Below, piece after piece: positions 36,723 through 44,847 of a DNA stretch of 64,000 bases. Origin of the DNA: Streptomyces globisporus (GTDB lineage: Bacteria; Actinomycetota; Actinomycetes; Streptomycetales; Streptomycetaceae); assembly GCA_014649555.1 (NCBI GenBank), contig BMTG01000008.1, positions 248,001 through 312,000 of the forward strand. The letters are read 5' to 3'. Below the pieces are notes generated by a model. The model was not told the origin of the DNA. It did not search any database and worked only from the letters and a program-made list of their open reading frames with translations. Position numbers and translations under genes: made by a program. The first letter of the stretch is position 1. Every line of letters begins with the position of its first letter.

Positions 36723-37241
36723 CTACCGGTCCCGTGCGGCCAGGGTGCGGTCGACGATCTCCTCGATCCGCTCGCGCAGCCCCTCCTGGCTCTTGCCGCC
36801 GTCCAGCCGCTCGTCGTCGATCACATAGGTGGGCGTGCCGCTGACGCCGATCGCCTTGCCCTCGGCGTGGTCGGCGTCGACGATCAGCAGATGCCGGCCG
36901 TCGATCAGTGCCGTGTCGAACTCCTCGGCGTCCAGGCCCAGTTCGCGGGCCACGTCGAGGAGCACCGGCTCGCCCGTGCGGCCGAGGTCGTCGGTCCGGG
37001 ACAGCAGGGCCTCGATGTACGGCCAGCCCTGGCCCTGCTCGACGGCCTCCTCGGCGGCCTGGGCCGCGGCGAACGCGTGCTTGTGCTTCTCCAGCGGGAA
37101 GTGCCGCAGCCGGATCTCGAGGCGGTCCCCGTACCGCGCGCGCAGGGCGCGTACGTCGTCGAGGGCGCGGTGGCAGTCGGGGCATTCGAGATCGCACCAG
37201 AGGTCGAGGACGACCGGTGCCGCGGGGGTGGAATCGCTCAT
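36723..37241 (-). CDS. DsbA/FrnE-like thioredoxin-fold protein
   Basis: 172 residues from ATG 37241; an upstream GTG adds twelve residues. The active-site pair Cys20-Pro-Asp-Cys23 lies after a beta strand (VVLDLWCDLECPDC), and cis-Pro is in VSGTPTYVID. It lacks a signal peptide, so it acts in the cytoplasm, probably as a disulphide reductase or isomerase. FrnE and 2-hydroxychromene isomerase relatives share the fold; the CxxC favours redox chemistry. Confidence 0.85.
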   Translation of the reverse strand: MSDSTPAAPVVLDLWCDLECPDCHRALDDVRALRARYGDRLEIRLRHFPLEKHKHAFAAAQAAEEAVEQGQGWPYIEALLSRTDDLGRTGEPVLLDVARELGLDAEEFDTALIDGRHLLIVDADHAEGKAIGVSGTPTYVIDDERLDGGKSQEGLRERIEEIVDRTLAARDR

Positions 37242-37411
37242 GCGCCCAGTCTTCCAGGCCGGGCGGGCGCGACCCAATCCGCACCGGACCCCACCCCCTG
37301 GGGAGGAGCCCGGCCCTGAAATGTCCCTGAGGTGAACCGCCGCCGTGGCCCCGACGGCGCTCGTCGGTGCAGGATGGAAGGGACGTACCCCCCCTGCGCC
37401 TGGAGGCCGTG

Positions 37412-37879
37412 ATGCTTGCCGAGACCATCTGTTCCGCGGTGTCGGCGGCCGGCCTGGGCATCGCCGCGGTGACCGCGTACCGCAAGCGGTTCCTCACGGC
37501 GACGAGGATCGCCGCCTACTCCCTCGTCCCGGTCGGGCTCGTGCTGACCGGGGTCGTCGAATGGGTCGCCGGGATCGCCTTCAAGCCGAGCGTCTGGCTG
37601 GGCTTCGGGGTGCTCGGCCTCTCCTGGCTGTTGTTCATGACCACCCGCGCTATCGAGCGCCGCAGCGGCACCACCCGCGCGGAACGCAAGGCCGCGCGGG
37701 CGGCCGGCCGTAACGAGGCGGTAGCCCCGGGCGCATCCGCCCCCTCGCTCGGCGCCGGGGCCGGGCCCGCGGCGACGGCGGCGAAGCCGCAGTCGAAGCC
37801 GAAGAAGAAGCAGGAGGCCGCCGCGCCCGGCGACGACTTCAGCGACATCGAGGCGATCCTCAAGAAGCACGGCATCTGA
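37412..37879 (+). CDS. Membrane protein with basic/acidic tail
   Basis: 155 residues from ATG 37412 with GGAGG five bases ahead. Three hydrophobic helices (ICSAVSAAGLGIAAVTA, IAAYSLVPVGLVLTGVVEWV, SVWLGFGVLGLSWLLFM) are followed by a cytoplasmic tail of Ala, Lys (KPKKKQEAAAP) and the acidic end DDFSDIEAILKKHGI. The DIEAILKKHGI end recurs in actinobacterial cell-envelope proteins. Function is unknown. Confidence 0.7.
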   Translation: MLAETICSAVSAAGLGIAAVTAYRKRFLTATRIAAYSLVPVGLVLTGVVEWVAGIAFKPSVWLGFGVLGLSWLLFMTTRAIERRSGTTRAERKAARAAGRNEAVAPGASAPSLGAGAGPAATAAKPQSKPKKKQEAAAPGDDFSDIEAILKKHGI

Positions 37880-38058
37880 GGCACCGGCTCCCCGGCGGGC
37901 CCCGGCGACTCGGCCCGTCCGGGCCGAAGACCTCCCGAATGCCTGACGGCGACCCGTACGCCGGAGCGATTTCCGATGGCCACGGGACGGTGAACTCCCG
38001 GGGGAATGAGCCTGGTTGAGCGCACACCCGCCCACGCGTGCGTCATGATCACACCGAG

Positions 38059-38214
38059 ATGGTGGATACCTCCCGGGGCGAAGCCCCCGCACGCCCCGCC
38101 GAAGAGCCCCGCGGCTGTCTCTTCGCGCTCTCCCAGCCGCCTCTGATGATCTTCCTGACGGTCATCGGGGTGCTGCTGCTGATGGCCGCCCTGCACGACC
38201 TCTTCATGCTGTGA
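38059..38214 (+). CDS. Small membrane protein, 51 residues
   Basis: ATG 38059 to TGA 38212-38214. Hydrophilic N-terminus with Pro, Glu and Arg, then FALSQPPLMIFLTVIGVLLL and a short tail ending DLFML. One transmembrane helix; the ribosome site is weak. The orientation and the helix make it a plausible real gene rather than a shadow, but nothing is known of its role. Confidence 0.45.
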   Translation: MVDTSRGEAPARPAEEPRGCLFALSQPPLMIFLTVIGVLLLMAALHDLFML

Positions 38215-38244
38215 CGCGCCCGGCCGCCGCGCGGGGCGACGGCG

Positions 38245-38817
38245 TCAGCCCGCGGCTTCCTTGCGACGGGCCCGGTACGCCGCGACGTGGAGCCGGTTCC
38301 CGCACGTACGGCTGGAGCAGTAGCGGCGGGAGCGGTTGCGCGACAGGTCGACGAACGCGTGCCCGCAGTCCGGGGCCTCGCAGCGTCGCAGCCGCTCCTG
38401 CTCGCCCGCCACGATGATGAAGGCCAGTGCCATGCCGCAGTCCGCCGCGAGGTGGTCGGCGATCGAGGCGTCCGGCGCGAAGTAGTGCACGTGCCAGTCG
38501 TAACCGTCGTGGTCGGTGAGCTGCGGGGTCGTCCCGGCGGCCGCCACGAGCCGGTTGACCAGGTCGGCCGCGGTACGGGGGTCGGGCGCCGCGAAGACCT
38601 CGGCGAAACGGTCCCGTACGTCCCGCACGGCGGCCAGGTCCTTCTCGCCGAGCGTGCCGACCCCGCTGATGTGATGCCGCTCCGCGAAGGCGTACAGCGC
38701 GGGGATGTCGGCGAGCCCGTCCCCGGTGCCGTCCGGCGGCGGATCGCTCTCCGGCGCGGTGTTCATCAGATCGACCACCGTGTCGAGGGCGATCCGGGTG
38801 TCGTGAGGGATCAGCAC
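38245..38817 (-). CDS. CGNR zinc-finger (ABATE-domain) regulator
   Basis: 190 residues. An N-terminal ABATE helical domain (ALDTVVDLMNTAP, LAAVRDVRDRFAEVF) ends in a zinc finger CEAPDCGHAFVD...YCSSRTCGNRLHVAAYRAR with two Cys pairs and the CGNR signature. Such proteins are proposed transcription factors or stress-linked regulators in actinobacteria. It lies downstream of ssgB on the same strand, but a hairpin at 38975-39020 separates them. Confidence 0.87.
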   Translation of the reverse strand: MLIPHDTRIALDTVVDLMNTAPESDPPPDGTGDGLADIPALYAFAERHHISGVGTLGEKDLAAVRDVRDRFAEVFAAPDPRTAADLVNRLVAAAGTTPQLTDHDGYDWHVHYFAPDASIADHLAADCGMALAFIIVAGEQERLRRCEAPDCGHAFVDLSRNRSRRYCSSRTCGNRLHVAAYRARRKEAAG

Positions 38818-38974
38818 GCTTCGCTCCCTGGCCTCCGGCGGGCGGGTGCCTGCCGATGGCGGCTGACTCTACTGGCTCGGCCCGTCGGCCCCCGGGCCGG
38901 TGCGGGCCCGGCCTGGAGCGGAACGGACCCCTCCGGCGCCCGGGGGAGGGAGGGGGAGCGGGTGGGGCGAGACG

Positions 38975-39020
38975 CACCGGCGCCGTCGTCGCGGTGGATT
39001 CCGCGGCGACGGCGCCGGTG
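38975..39020 (-). terminator. 20-bp hairpin downstream of ssgB
   Basis: A 20-bp stem with one G-U pair (38975-38994 with 39001-39020), arms starting CACCGGCGCCGTCG, six-base loop. It should end ssgB transcription before the CGNR gene. Confidence 0.8.
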
Positions 39021-39092
39021 TCTGCCCTATGTGGTTGTCGTCACGACGCCGTCGCCCCGAGTCGGACGGCGTCGAGCGGCTCTCTGCCTGGC

Positions 39093-39506
39093 TCAGCTCT
39101 CGGCCAGGATGTGGGAGAGCTCCGTGTCGAGATCGAAGTGACGATGCTCGGTGCCGGGCGGAACCGCGGCGTCGGTCCTCTTCAGGAACGACTCCAGGGC
39201 CCGCGCCGGAGCTTCGAGCAGGGCTTCTCCCTCTGGGGAGCTCAGGGCGATGCATACGACGCCTTGACCGTGACTACGAGATGGCCAGACGCGGACGTCT
39301 CCGGTGCCGGTGGGCCGGTGCAGCCCCTCGGCAAGGAGGTCGCGGGCGAATACCCATTCGACCGTCTCCTCCGCTCCGGTGTGGAAGGTGGCGTGCACGG
39401 CATAGGGATCGGCCGTGTCATACCGCAGGCCCGCGGGTACAGGCAGTGAGGACTCGCTCGACACAACGAGGCGCAGGTGCAGCTCGCAGCTGACCGTGGT
39501 GTTCAT
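39093..39506 (-). CDS. ssgB: Sporulation-specific cell division protein SsgB
   Basis: 137 residues from ATG 39506; the frame continues upstream but adds Arg-rich sequence. It begins MNTTVSCELHLRLVVSSES and ends DLDTELSHILAES, features of the nearly invariant SsgB, which with SsgA positions FtsZ rings at aerial-hyphal septation sites. It belongs to the SsgA-like (SALP) family. Length is exactly as expected. The upstream DNA holds two palindromes and is divergent to the PGPGW membrane gene. It is developmentally controlled in other Streptomyces. Confidence 0.96.
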   Translation of the reverse strand: MNTTVSCELHLRLVVSSESSLPVPAGLRYDTADPYAVHATFHTGAEETVEWVFARDLLAEGLHRPTGTGDVRVWPSRSHGQGVVCIALSSPEGEALLEAPARALESFLKRTDAAVPPGTEHRHFDLDTELSHILAES

Positions 39507-39567
39507 AAGCGCCAGGGCCTTTCGCTCAGTGTGCGCTCGGGGATTCGCACGTCGGCGAAATCGACAT

Positions 39568-39582
39568 GCCACCTACGGTGGC
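39568..39582. promoter_or_regulatory. Palindrome in the ssgB upstream region
   Basis: GCCACC-TAC-GGTGGC, perfect 6-3-6 dyad, 62 bases upstream of the ssgB start. Candidate binding site for a developmental regulator; none recognised. Confidence 0.35.
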
Positions 39583-39638
39583 GTTGTAAACCCCTCTGAC
39601 CCATTTGTGATGCTTCGGGTCCCTCGCTCAGCGGCGTG

Positions 39639-39651
39639 TAACTTTGAGTTA
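39639..39651. promoter_or_regulatory. A/T-rich palindrome between ssgB and the PGPGW gene
   Basis: TAACT-TTG-AGTTA, perfect 5-3-5 dyad, about 133 bases from the ssgB start and 56 from the rightward gene. It stands out by its low G+C content. Confidence 0.35.
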
Positions 39652-39706
39652 TGCGTCCATTCCAGTGACAAAAGTGTGACCGCGGCGGGTCGGGTAAGTT
39701 GGGTTC

Positions 39707-40162
39707 ATGAACGCGGAGAGTGACGAGCGGAACAGGGTCGCCGAGGAGGCGCCCCCGGCATCCGCCACGGGGGAATCGGACCGGGAGGAACGCGAGCTGG
39801 GCTCGCGGGCGCCGGGCTTCATCAAGGCGTCGAAAGCGCTGCACCTGAGCTGGCAGGTCGGCGTCTTCGTCGTCGGCCTCGGCGTCGTGGTCGCGGGCGT
39901 GCTCATGCTGGTGCTGCCCGGCCCCGGCTGGCTGGTGATCTTCGCCGGCATGGCGATCTGGGCGACCGAGTTCGTCTGGGCCCAGCTGGTGCTGCGCTGG
40001 ACCAAGCGCAAGGTGACCGAGGCGGCGCAGCGGGCTCTCGATCCCAAGGTCCGGCGGCGCAACATCATCCTCACCACGGTGGGGCTCGTGATCGTCGCGG
40101 TGCTGGTCGGGATCTACGTCTGGAAGTTCGGCATCACCATGCCGTGGAAGATCAGCGAGTAG
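39707..40162 (+). CDS. PGPGW-type transmembrane protein (TIGR02611-like)
   Basis: 151 residues from ATG 39707. TAAGTT (39695-39700) six bases ahead suggests a leaderless message. An acidic N-terminus is followed by two close helices with LPGPGWLVIFAGMAIWATEF, the family hallmark, and a final helix TVGLVIVAVLVGIYVW. Function is unknown. It is conserved next to ssgB in Streptomyces. Confidence 0.82.
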   Translation: MNAESDERNRVAEEAPPASATGESDREERELGSRAPGFIKASKALHLSWQVGVFVVGLGVVVAGVLMLVLPGPGWLVIFAGMAIWATEFVWAQLVLRWTKRKVTEAAQRALDPKVRRRNIILTTVGLVIVAVLVGIYVWKFGITMPWKISE

Positions 40163-40216
40163 CCCGGGGACGGTCCAGGAGCACCGCTGACATGGGGTAA
40201 TGTTTGCGGTGCGCCC

Positions 40217-40288
40217 GGGCGATTAGCTCAGTGGGAGAGCGCTTCGTTCACACCGAAGAGGTCACTGGTTCGAACCCAGTATCGCCCA
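40217..40288 (+). tRNA. tRNA-Val (CAC), copy 1
   Basis: 72-base cloverleaf, acceptor GGGCGAT/ATCGCCC, anticodon loop TTCACAC with anticodon CAC, T loop GGTTCGAACCC. CCA is not encoded. It is identical to the copy at 43165. Confidence 0.94.
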
Positions 40289-40299
40289 CCCGGACAGAG

Positions 40300-40330
40300 G
40301 GCCCGGGAGACGGAATCCGTCTCCCGGGCC
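40300..40330. terminator. Terminator after tRNA-Val copy 1
   Basis: Perfect 14-bp stem GGCCCGGGAGACGG (40300-40313) with 40317-40330, loop AAT. It also faces the 3' end of the following minus-strand membrane gene. Confidence 0.85.
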
Positions 40331-40394
40331 TTCTGCGTTGCCCGCTCCTCCGCCGGTCGGGGCCGCTGCGTACAGCGGCCCCGACCGGCACGGC

Positions 40395-43025
40395 TCACCG
40401 CATCCGCCCCAGCGCGTCCTTCAGCCGGCGGGCGTCGCGCAGCCGCTGCTCGTACGTCGCCCCCACCACCAGCAACAGCAGCCCGGCCAGAGCCGGCGGC
40501 AGCCAGCGGGGGAGCGCCCCGGCCACCTGCACCACGTACGGCGCCAGCTCGTGCAGCCCGTCCAGGGCCAGCACCGCCCCGCCGAGCAGCAGCAGCGCCT
40601 GGAGGCGGTACCGCGCCCCCAGCAGCGTGATCACCAGCGCCGCCACGCCCAGCAGCAGCGGCCGCTGCCAGTCCGGATCGGTCCAGGCCACCGCCAGGCT
40701 CGGCAGCAGCGTCGCCGCGAGCCCCGGCCCGTACGCCGTCCACGACGACGCCTCCGGGTCCTTCCGCCGCCGCAGGAACCCGACCACCAGCGCGGGCACC
40801 GTCACCGGCAGCGTGTACGCCTCCGGGAACGACACCTCCGAGGCCGCCAGCCGCACCCAGGTGGCCAGCACGAACAGCGCCGCCGCCAGGTAACCCGCCA
40901 CCGGCCGCCGCTCCGGCCGCACCGCCGCACCCGCCGCCAGCACCCCGCACAGCGCAAGCACCAGGGCCAGGAACGGCGCGTCCGGCACCGCCAGCGCCAC
41001 GGCGACCAGCGCACCCAGCGCGCCCGTCAGCTCCACCGGCAGCGCCACCGGGTTCCGCCGCAGCCGGGCCCCGAACAGCACCGTCAGCGCGGGCACCAGG
41101 AGCACCAGCGACGCGGCCTCGTGCGGGGCGAGCCCCAGGGACCGGCCGGCGAACCCGGAGAGCACGGTGCCCCCGACCGTGGCGGCGACCGCGAACACCG
41201 CACGCGGTACCCCGGCCCCCGCCCGGACCGCCGCCCCGGCGAACAGGGCCGTCAGCGCGCCGAACACCGCGTAGGAGGCCCCCTCGGACGCCAGCGACAG
41301 CAGCCCGGTGCTCACCGCCGCGGCCAACGCCACCACCAGCGCGGTCACCGGCACCGCCGCCGACCCGTCCCGGCCGCTCCCCGCGCCGCGTACGGCCAGG
41401 GCGAGCAGACCGGCGACCAGGAGCGTCTCCCCGGCCACCGCGACCGCGTAGGGCACATCCAGCACGGCCCCGGACAGCAACAGCGCACCCCAGCCCAGCA
41501 CCGCGGCTCCCGCACCGGCCGCCCCGCGCAGGGCCGCCCCGGACGGCCGCCTGCGGGCAGCGGGTGCCCCACCGGCGTACCAGGGCGCTCCGGAAACCCC
41601 CGGAGCGGCCGCCCCGCCCGCCTCCGGCGTCCCGGTGCCCGGTGCTCCCGCCGGCCCGGTGCCCGACCCCGGCTCCTCCCGTGCGATCAGCGGCGCGGCG
41701 ATCCGGGCCAGCGACGGCCACCACCGGTACGCCGCACCCAGCAGCCCGGCCACCAGGGCCAGCACCACCGGGGTCGCGGCCAGCTCCGACCACGGCAGCG
41801 TCGAGCCCACCGCGGACCGGAAGCCCTCCGGCGACCCCGACCACACGTCCGACAGCAGCGTCACCGGACCCAGCAGCACCGCCGCGAGCCCCGGCAGGGC
41901 CCCTACCAGGGCCCCGGCCACCACCGCTGCCGACGCCACCAGCACGCCGATCGCCGCGTTCCTCGGCAGCCGGGCCCGTACGACCGCCGCCGGCGCGAGG
42001 CCGACCAGCAGGTACGCGAGCACCCGCCAGCCCTCCGGCACCGCCGCCGCCGGTACGCCGCCCACCGCGGCCACCACCGCGAGACCGGCCACCGCACCGC
42101 CCGCCCGCGCGAACCCCCTCGGTGCGCGCCACGCCCCGGCCAGGGCCGCCGCGGCGGCCGTCAGGAGGAGCACACCGGGCGCCAGAGCCCCGAGCGGCCC
42201 GGAGGCCGTCACGGACAGCGTCAGGCCCACCATCAGCGCCGAGAACGCCATCACCGACCCGCCGAGGCACGCCGTGACCCGTGCCCCGGTGCCCTTGCCC
42301 CACAGTGCGATCGCCCCGTCCAGCACCGCCGTGGCCAGCAGCGCCCACCCGACGACCAGCGCCGGCGCGCCCGCGGCCCACGCCCCGAACAGCAGCGGCC
42401 ACTGGGCGAGGACCACGGCGGCGGGCAGGGGAAGGTGCAGCTTGCCCAGCGCCAGCCCGTACGCCGTCCACAGCGCCGCGAGCACCGCTGCCGCTACGGC
42501 GGTGAAACCGAGCCCGTCCGTGTCCGGGGCCGCCACCGCGTGGACCGCGTAGGCGTCCAGCAGCGTCAGCACCAGGGCCAGAGCGGCCAGCGCCTCGGCG
42601 GTCGCGGTCAGACCCCGCCGCAGCAGCACCACCGGGGCGGCCAGGGCCCCCACGGTCACCGCGGCCAGTACGGCCGACCTGCCGCCGATCCCCATCGAGC
42701 CCCAGCTCACCAGGGTGAACGCGATGGCGGCGACCGTCAGCAGCAGACCGCCCAGCGTCAGCAGGACGTTCTGCGCGCTGCGCGGCGCGGACGGCTGCTT
42801 CGGCGGAACGTGGCCCCACGGCTGCGCCGGAGCGCCCGGGCGTCCGGCAGCGGGCGCGCCCCAGCCCGAAGGGTTCCAGCCGGGGGCGGCCGTCGGCGCG
42901 GGCGGCCGCAGCGCGGCGAGCAGCCAGGCGCGCCGGGTCAGCAGCTGGGCCCGGCGGGCGTCCAGCTCGGCCAGTTCACGGTCGAGGCGGGCCAGTTCCT
43001 CGGCGGGCGGGGGCACATGTTCCAT
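40395..43025 (-). CDS. Large polytopic membrane protein (SCO7613-type)
   Basis: 876 residues. The N-terminus is a short coiled coil (ELARLDRELAELDARRAQLL, about residues 10-29) and a Pro/Gly linker; the remainder has more than twenty hydrophobic helices broken by a Pro/Gly/Ala cytoplasmic loop (around 470-510). The layout matches Streptomyces membrane proteins annotated with an SCO7613 C-terminal domain (DUF2157-like). No catalytic motif is seen; transport or lipid functions are possible. It is flanked by identical tRNA-Val(CAC) genes. Confidence 0.7.
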   Translation of the reverse strand: MEHVPPPAEELARLDRELAELDARRAQLLTRRAWLLAALRPPAPTAAPGWNPSGWGAPAAGRPGAPAQPWGHVPPKQPSAPRSAQNVLLTLGGLLLTVAAIAFTLVSWGSMGIGGRSAVLAAVTVGALAAPVVLLRRGLTATAEALAALALVLTLLDAYAVHAVAAPDTDGLGFTAVAAAVLAALWTAYGLALGKLHLPLPAAVVLAQWPLLFGAWAAGAPALVVGWALLATAVLDGAIALWGKGTGARVTACLGGSVMAFSALMVGLTLSVTASGPLGALAPGVLLLTAAAAALAGAWRAPRGFARAGGAVAGLAVVAAVGGVPAAAVPEGWRVLAYLLVGLAPAAVVRARLPRNAAIGVLVASAAVVAGALVGALPGLAAVLLGPVTLLSDVWSGSPEGFRSAVGSTLPWSELAATPVVLALVAGLLGAAYRWWPSLARIAAPLIAREEPGSGTGPAGAPGTGTPEAGGAAAPGVSGAPWYAGGAPAARRRPSGAALRGAAGAGAAVLGWGALLLSGAVLDVPYAVAVAGETLLVAGLLALAVRGAGSGRDGSAAVPVTALVVALAAAVSTGLLSLASEGASYAVFGALTALFAGAAVRAGAGVPRAVFAVAATVGGTVLSGFAGRSLGLAPHEAASLVLLVPALTVLFGARLRRNPVALPVELTGALGALVAVALAVPDAPFLALVLALCGVLAAGAAVRPERRPVAGYLAAALFVLATWVRLAASEVSFPEAYTLPVTVPALVVGFLRRRKDPEASSWTAYGPGLAATLLPSLAVAWTDPDWQRPLLLGVAALVITLLGARYRLQALLLLGGAVLALDGLHELAPYVVQVAGALPRWLPPALAGLLLLVVGATYEQRLRDARRLKDALGRMR

Positions 43026-43121
43026 GTACGGGAGTGTGACCCCGGCCGCCCGGCCCGTACATGCGCTCGGATACTCACTTCCCGGCCGGGACCCCCTGAG
43101 TAGAGGGCGGCCGGAAGCGGT

Positions 43122-43151
43122 TTGAACGAAGCCCGCGAAGCCCTGTATGGT
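43122..43151 (+). promoter_or_regulatory. Promoter of tRNA-Val copy 2
   Basis: TTGAAC (43122-43127), 18 bases, TATGGT (43146-43151); predicted start about seven bases before the mature tRNA. Confidence 0.6.
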
Positions 43152-43164
43152 TCAACCCGTTCCC

Positions 43165-43236
43165 GGGCGATTAGCTCAGTGGGAGAGCGCTTCGTTCACA
43201 CCGAAGAGGTCACTGGTTCGAACCCAGTATCGCCCA
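43165..43236 (+). tRNA. tRNA-Val (CAC), copy 2
   Basis: Identical 72-base sequence to the copy at 40217, anticodon CAC, CCA not encoded. It has its own promoter. Confidence 0.94.
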
Positions 43237-43241
43237 CCGGG

Positions 43242-43278
43242 GAAAGCCGGTCCGCACGCATCACGCGGACCGGCTTTC
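43242..43278. terminator. Terminator after tRNA-Val copy 2
   Basis: Perfect 14-bp stem GAAAGCCGGTCCGC (43242-43255) with GCGGACCGGCTTTC (43265-43278), nine-base loop. It also serves the converging exonuclease gene. Confidence 0.85.
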
Positions 43279-43301
43279 GCATGTCCGGGGCACCCGGCCC
43301 G

Positions 43302-44027
43302 TCACGCCGCTGCGGGCAGCTCCGGGCGCAGCGGCCACGACGGGTCCACCGCCTCCGGTGTCCCGCTCTTCGCGAACCAGGCCTCCAGGCCACGCGCCTG
43401 GGCCGCGTGCCAGGTCGCCTGAAGCGTGTGCAGCTCCGACGGCGACAGCCGCTCCAGCCGGGTCGAGAAGCGCCGGCACACCGCCCGCACCAGTTCCAGC
43501 GACGCCGTCGCGTCGGCCGCCGCGTCATGGGCCCCGTCGAGCACCACCTCGTACCGCGCGCAGAGATCCGTGAGTGTCCGGCGGCCCTTGCGGTAGCGGT
43601 CCAGATGCTTGTCCAGCACCCGCGGGTCCACCACCCGCATCGGCACCCCGTCGAGATACCTCGTCAGGGACGACGCCCGGTGGCGCCGCAACTCCCGGTC
43701 CAGCAAGGTCAGATCGAAGGGGGCGTTCATCACTACCAGCGGCCGGCCCGTCGCGCAGCTCTCCGCCAGCGCCCGGGCCATCTCGTCCATCACCGGGGCG
43801 GGCCAACGCCCGTTGCGCTGAAGGTGATCGTCGGTCAGCCCGTGGATCTCGGTCGCCCCGGGCGGGACCGGAACCCCCGGATTGACCAGCCAGCGGGTGA
43901 CGCGGACGCGACCGCCCGCGGTGTCCTGCGCGACGAGAGCGGCCGAAACGATCCGGTCCTGCTCGACGTCCACGCCTGTCGTCTCCGTGTCAAAAGCGGC
44001 CAGCGGCCCTTCGAACCAGTGCATCAT
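43302..44027 (-). CDS. DnaQ-like 3'-5' exonuclease
   Basis: 241 residues from ATG 44027, chosen because GAGGAG lies eight bases ahead. The DEDDh exonuclease motifs are ExoI AAFDTETTGVD (Asp13, Glu15), ExoII VVMNAPFDLTLLD and ExoIII AHDAAADA with the His-x4-Asp. It resembles the epsilon proofreading subunit of DNA polymerase III but is not adjacent to replication genes; as a stand-alone enzyme it may act in repair. Two-metal catalysis is expected. Confidence 0.9.
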   Translation of the reverse strand: MMHWFEGPLAAFDTETTGVDVEQDRIVSAALVAQDTAGGRVRVTRWLVNPGVPVPPGATEIHGLTDDHLQRNGRWPAPVMDEMARALAESCATGRPLVVMNAPFDLTLLDRELRRHRASSLTRYLDGVPMRVVDPRVLDKHLDRYRKGRRTLTDLCARYEVVLDGAHDAAADATASLELVRAVCRRFSTRLERLSPSELHTLQATWHAAQARGLEAWFAKSGTPEAVDPSWPLRPELPAAA

Positions 44028-44253
44028 CCCCGAACTCCTCGCACCCGCACGGCAGATGGAGTGATTCCTCTGCCCGATATCGGTGATACCCGGGCTGTTT
44101 GCCTGATACGCCGTTTGCGGGCGGTCTGATGCGGTGACAACACAGGTGAGACGCCGGGCAGTTGCCGCCGACGTCCGTCGATCCGCCCAGCCCACGAAAC
44201 CCGCCGGCAGACCACCTGCCATCGATCGGCACGCCCGGAAGGCACACGGAGCC

Positions 44254-44847
44254 ATGGCGCTCGCGCAGCCCGACCCCGGGGGAACCGCCCGCGCCGAGCC
44301 CTTCGGGCCCCGGCCGCCGCAGCCCGACGCGCCGCTGCGCGGCTCCCTCGCCACCACCGCCTGCATGGAGACCCTTCAGGTGGGCTATCTGCACGCCGTC
44401 GCCGCGGCGGCGGGATGCTCGCTGTCCCAGCCCTTCCCCGACAACGGCATCGACTGGCACGTCAGCCACGGCGCCCCCACCCACACCGTCGACGACGAAG
44501 TGACCATCAAGGTGCAGCTCAAATGCACCTACCAGATACCGCCGCACCCGGCGGGCGGGGCGTTCTCCTTCACCCTCGACAACGCCCACCTCGTCAAACT
44601 CGCCCGCAGTCCGGTGACGGTGCACAAGATCCTGGTCGTGATGATCGTGCCCCGCAGCCAGGACGACTGGCTGCGCGCCGGGCCCGGCGGCCTCGACCTG
44701 CGCCACTGCTGCTACTGGACCAACCTGGCCGGCCACGCGGTGACGGGCCGGTACCGGACCACTGTGCGCATCCCGACCTCGCGGATCTTCGACGACCGCG
44801 CACTCTGCGACATCATGGCCCGGGTCGGGGCCGGAGGGAGACCCTGA
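44254..44847 (+). CDS. DUF4365-like protein with PD-(D/E)XK-type motif
   Basis: 197 residues from ATG 44254. A ribosome site is indistinct, and a GTG at 44134 would add an Arg-rich stretch. After LRGSLATTACMETLQVGYLHAVAAA, an alpha-beta core shows NGIDWHVSHG (Asp67) and VTIKVQLKCTY (Gln88, Lys90), the D...QxK arrangement of the PD-(D/E)XK nuclease fold as in Mrr-like enzymes. Annotated relatives are DUF4365 proteins, some within defence systems, though this copy is in core DNA. Its stop overlaps the next ATG (TGATG). Confidence 0.65.
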   Translation: MALAQPDPGGTARAEPFGPRPPQPDAPLRGSLATTACMETLQVGYLHAVAAAAGCSLSQPFPDNGIDWHVSHGAPTHTVDDEVTIKVQLKCTYQIPPHPAGGAFSFTLDNAHLVKLARSPVTVHKILVVMIVPRSQDDWLRAGPGGLDLRHCCYWTNLAGHAVTGRYRTTVRIPTSRIFDDRALCDIMARVGAGGRP

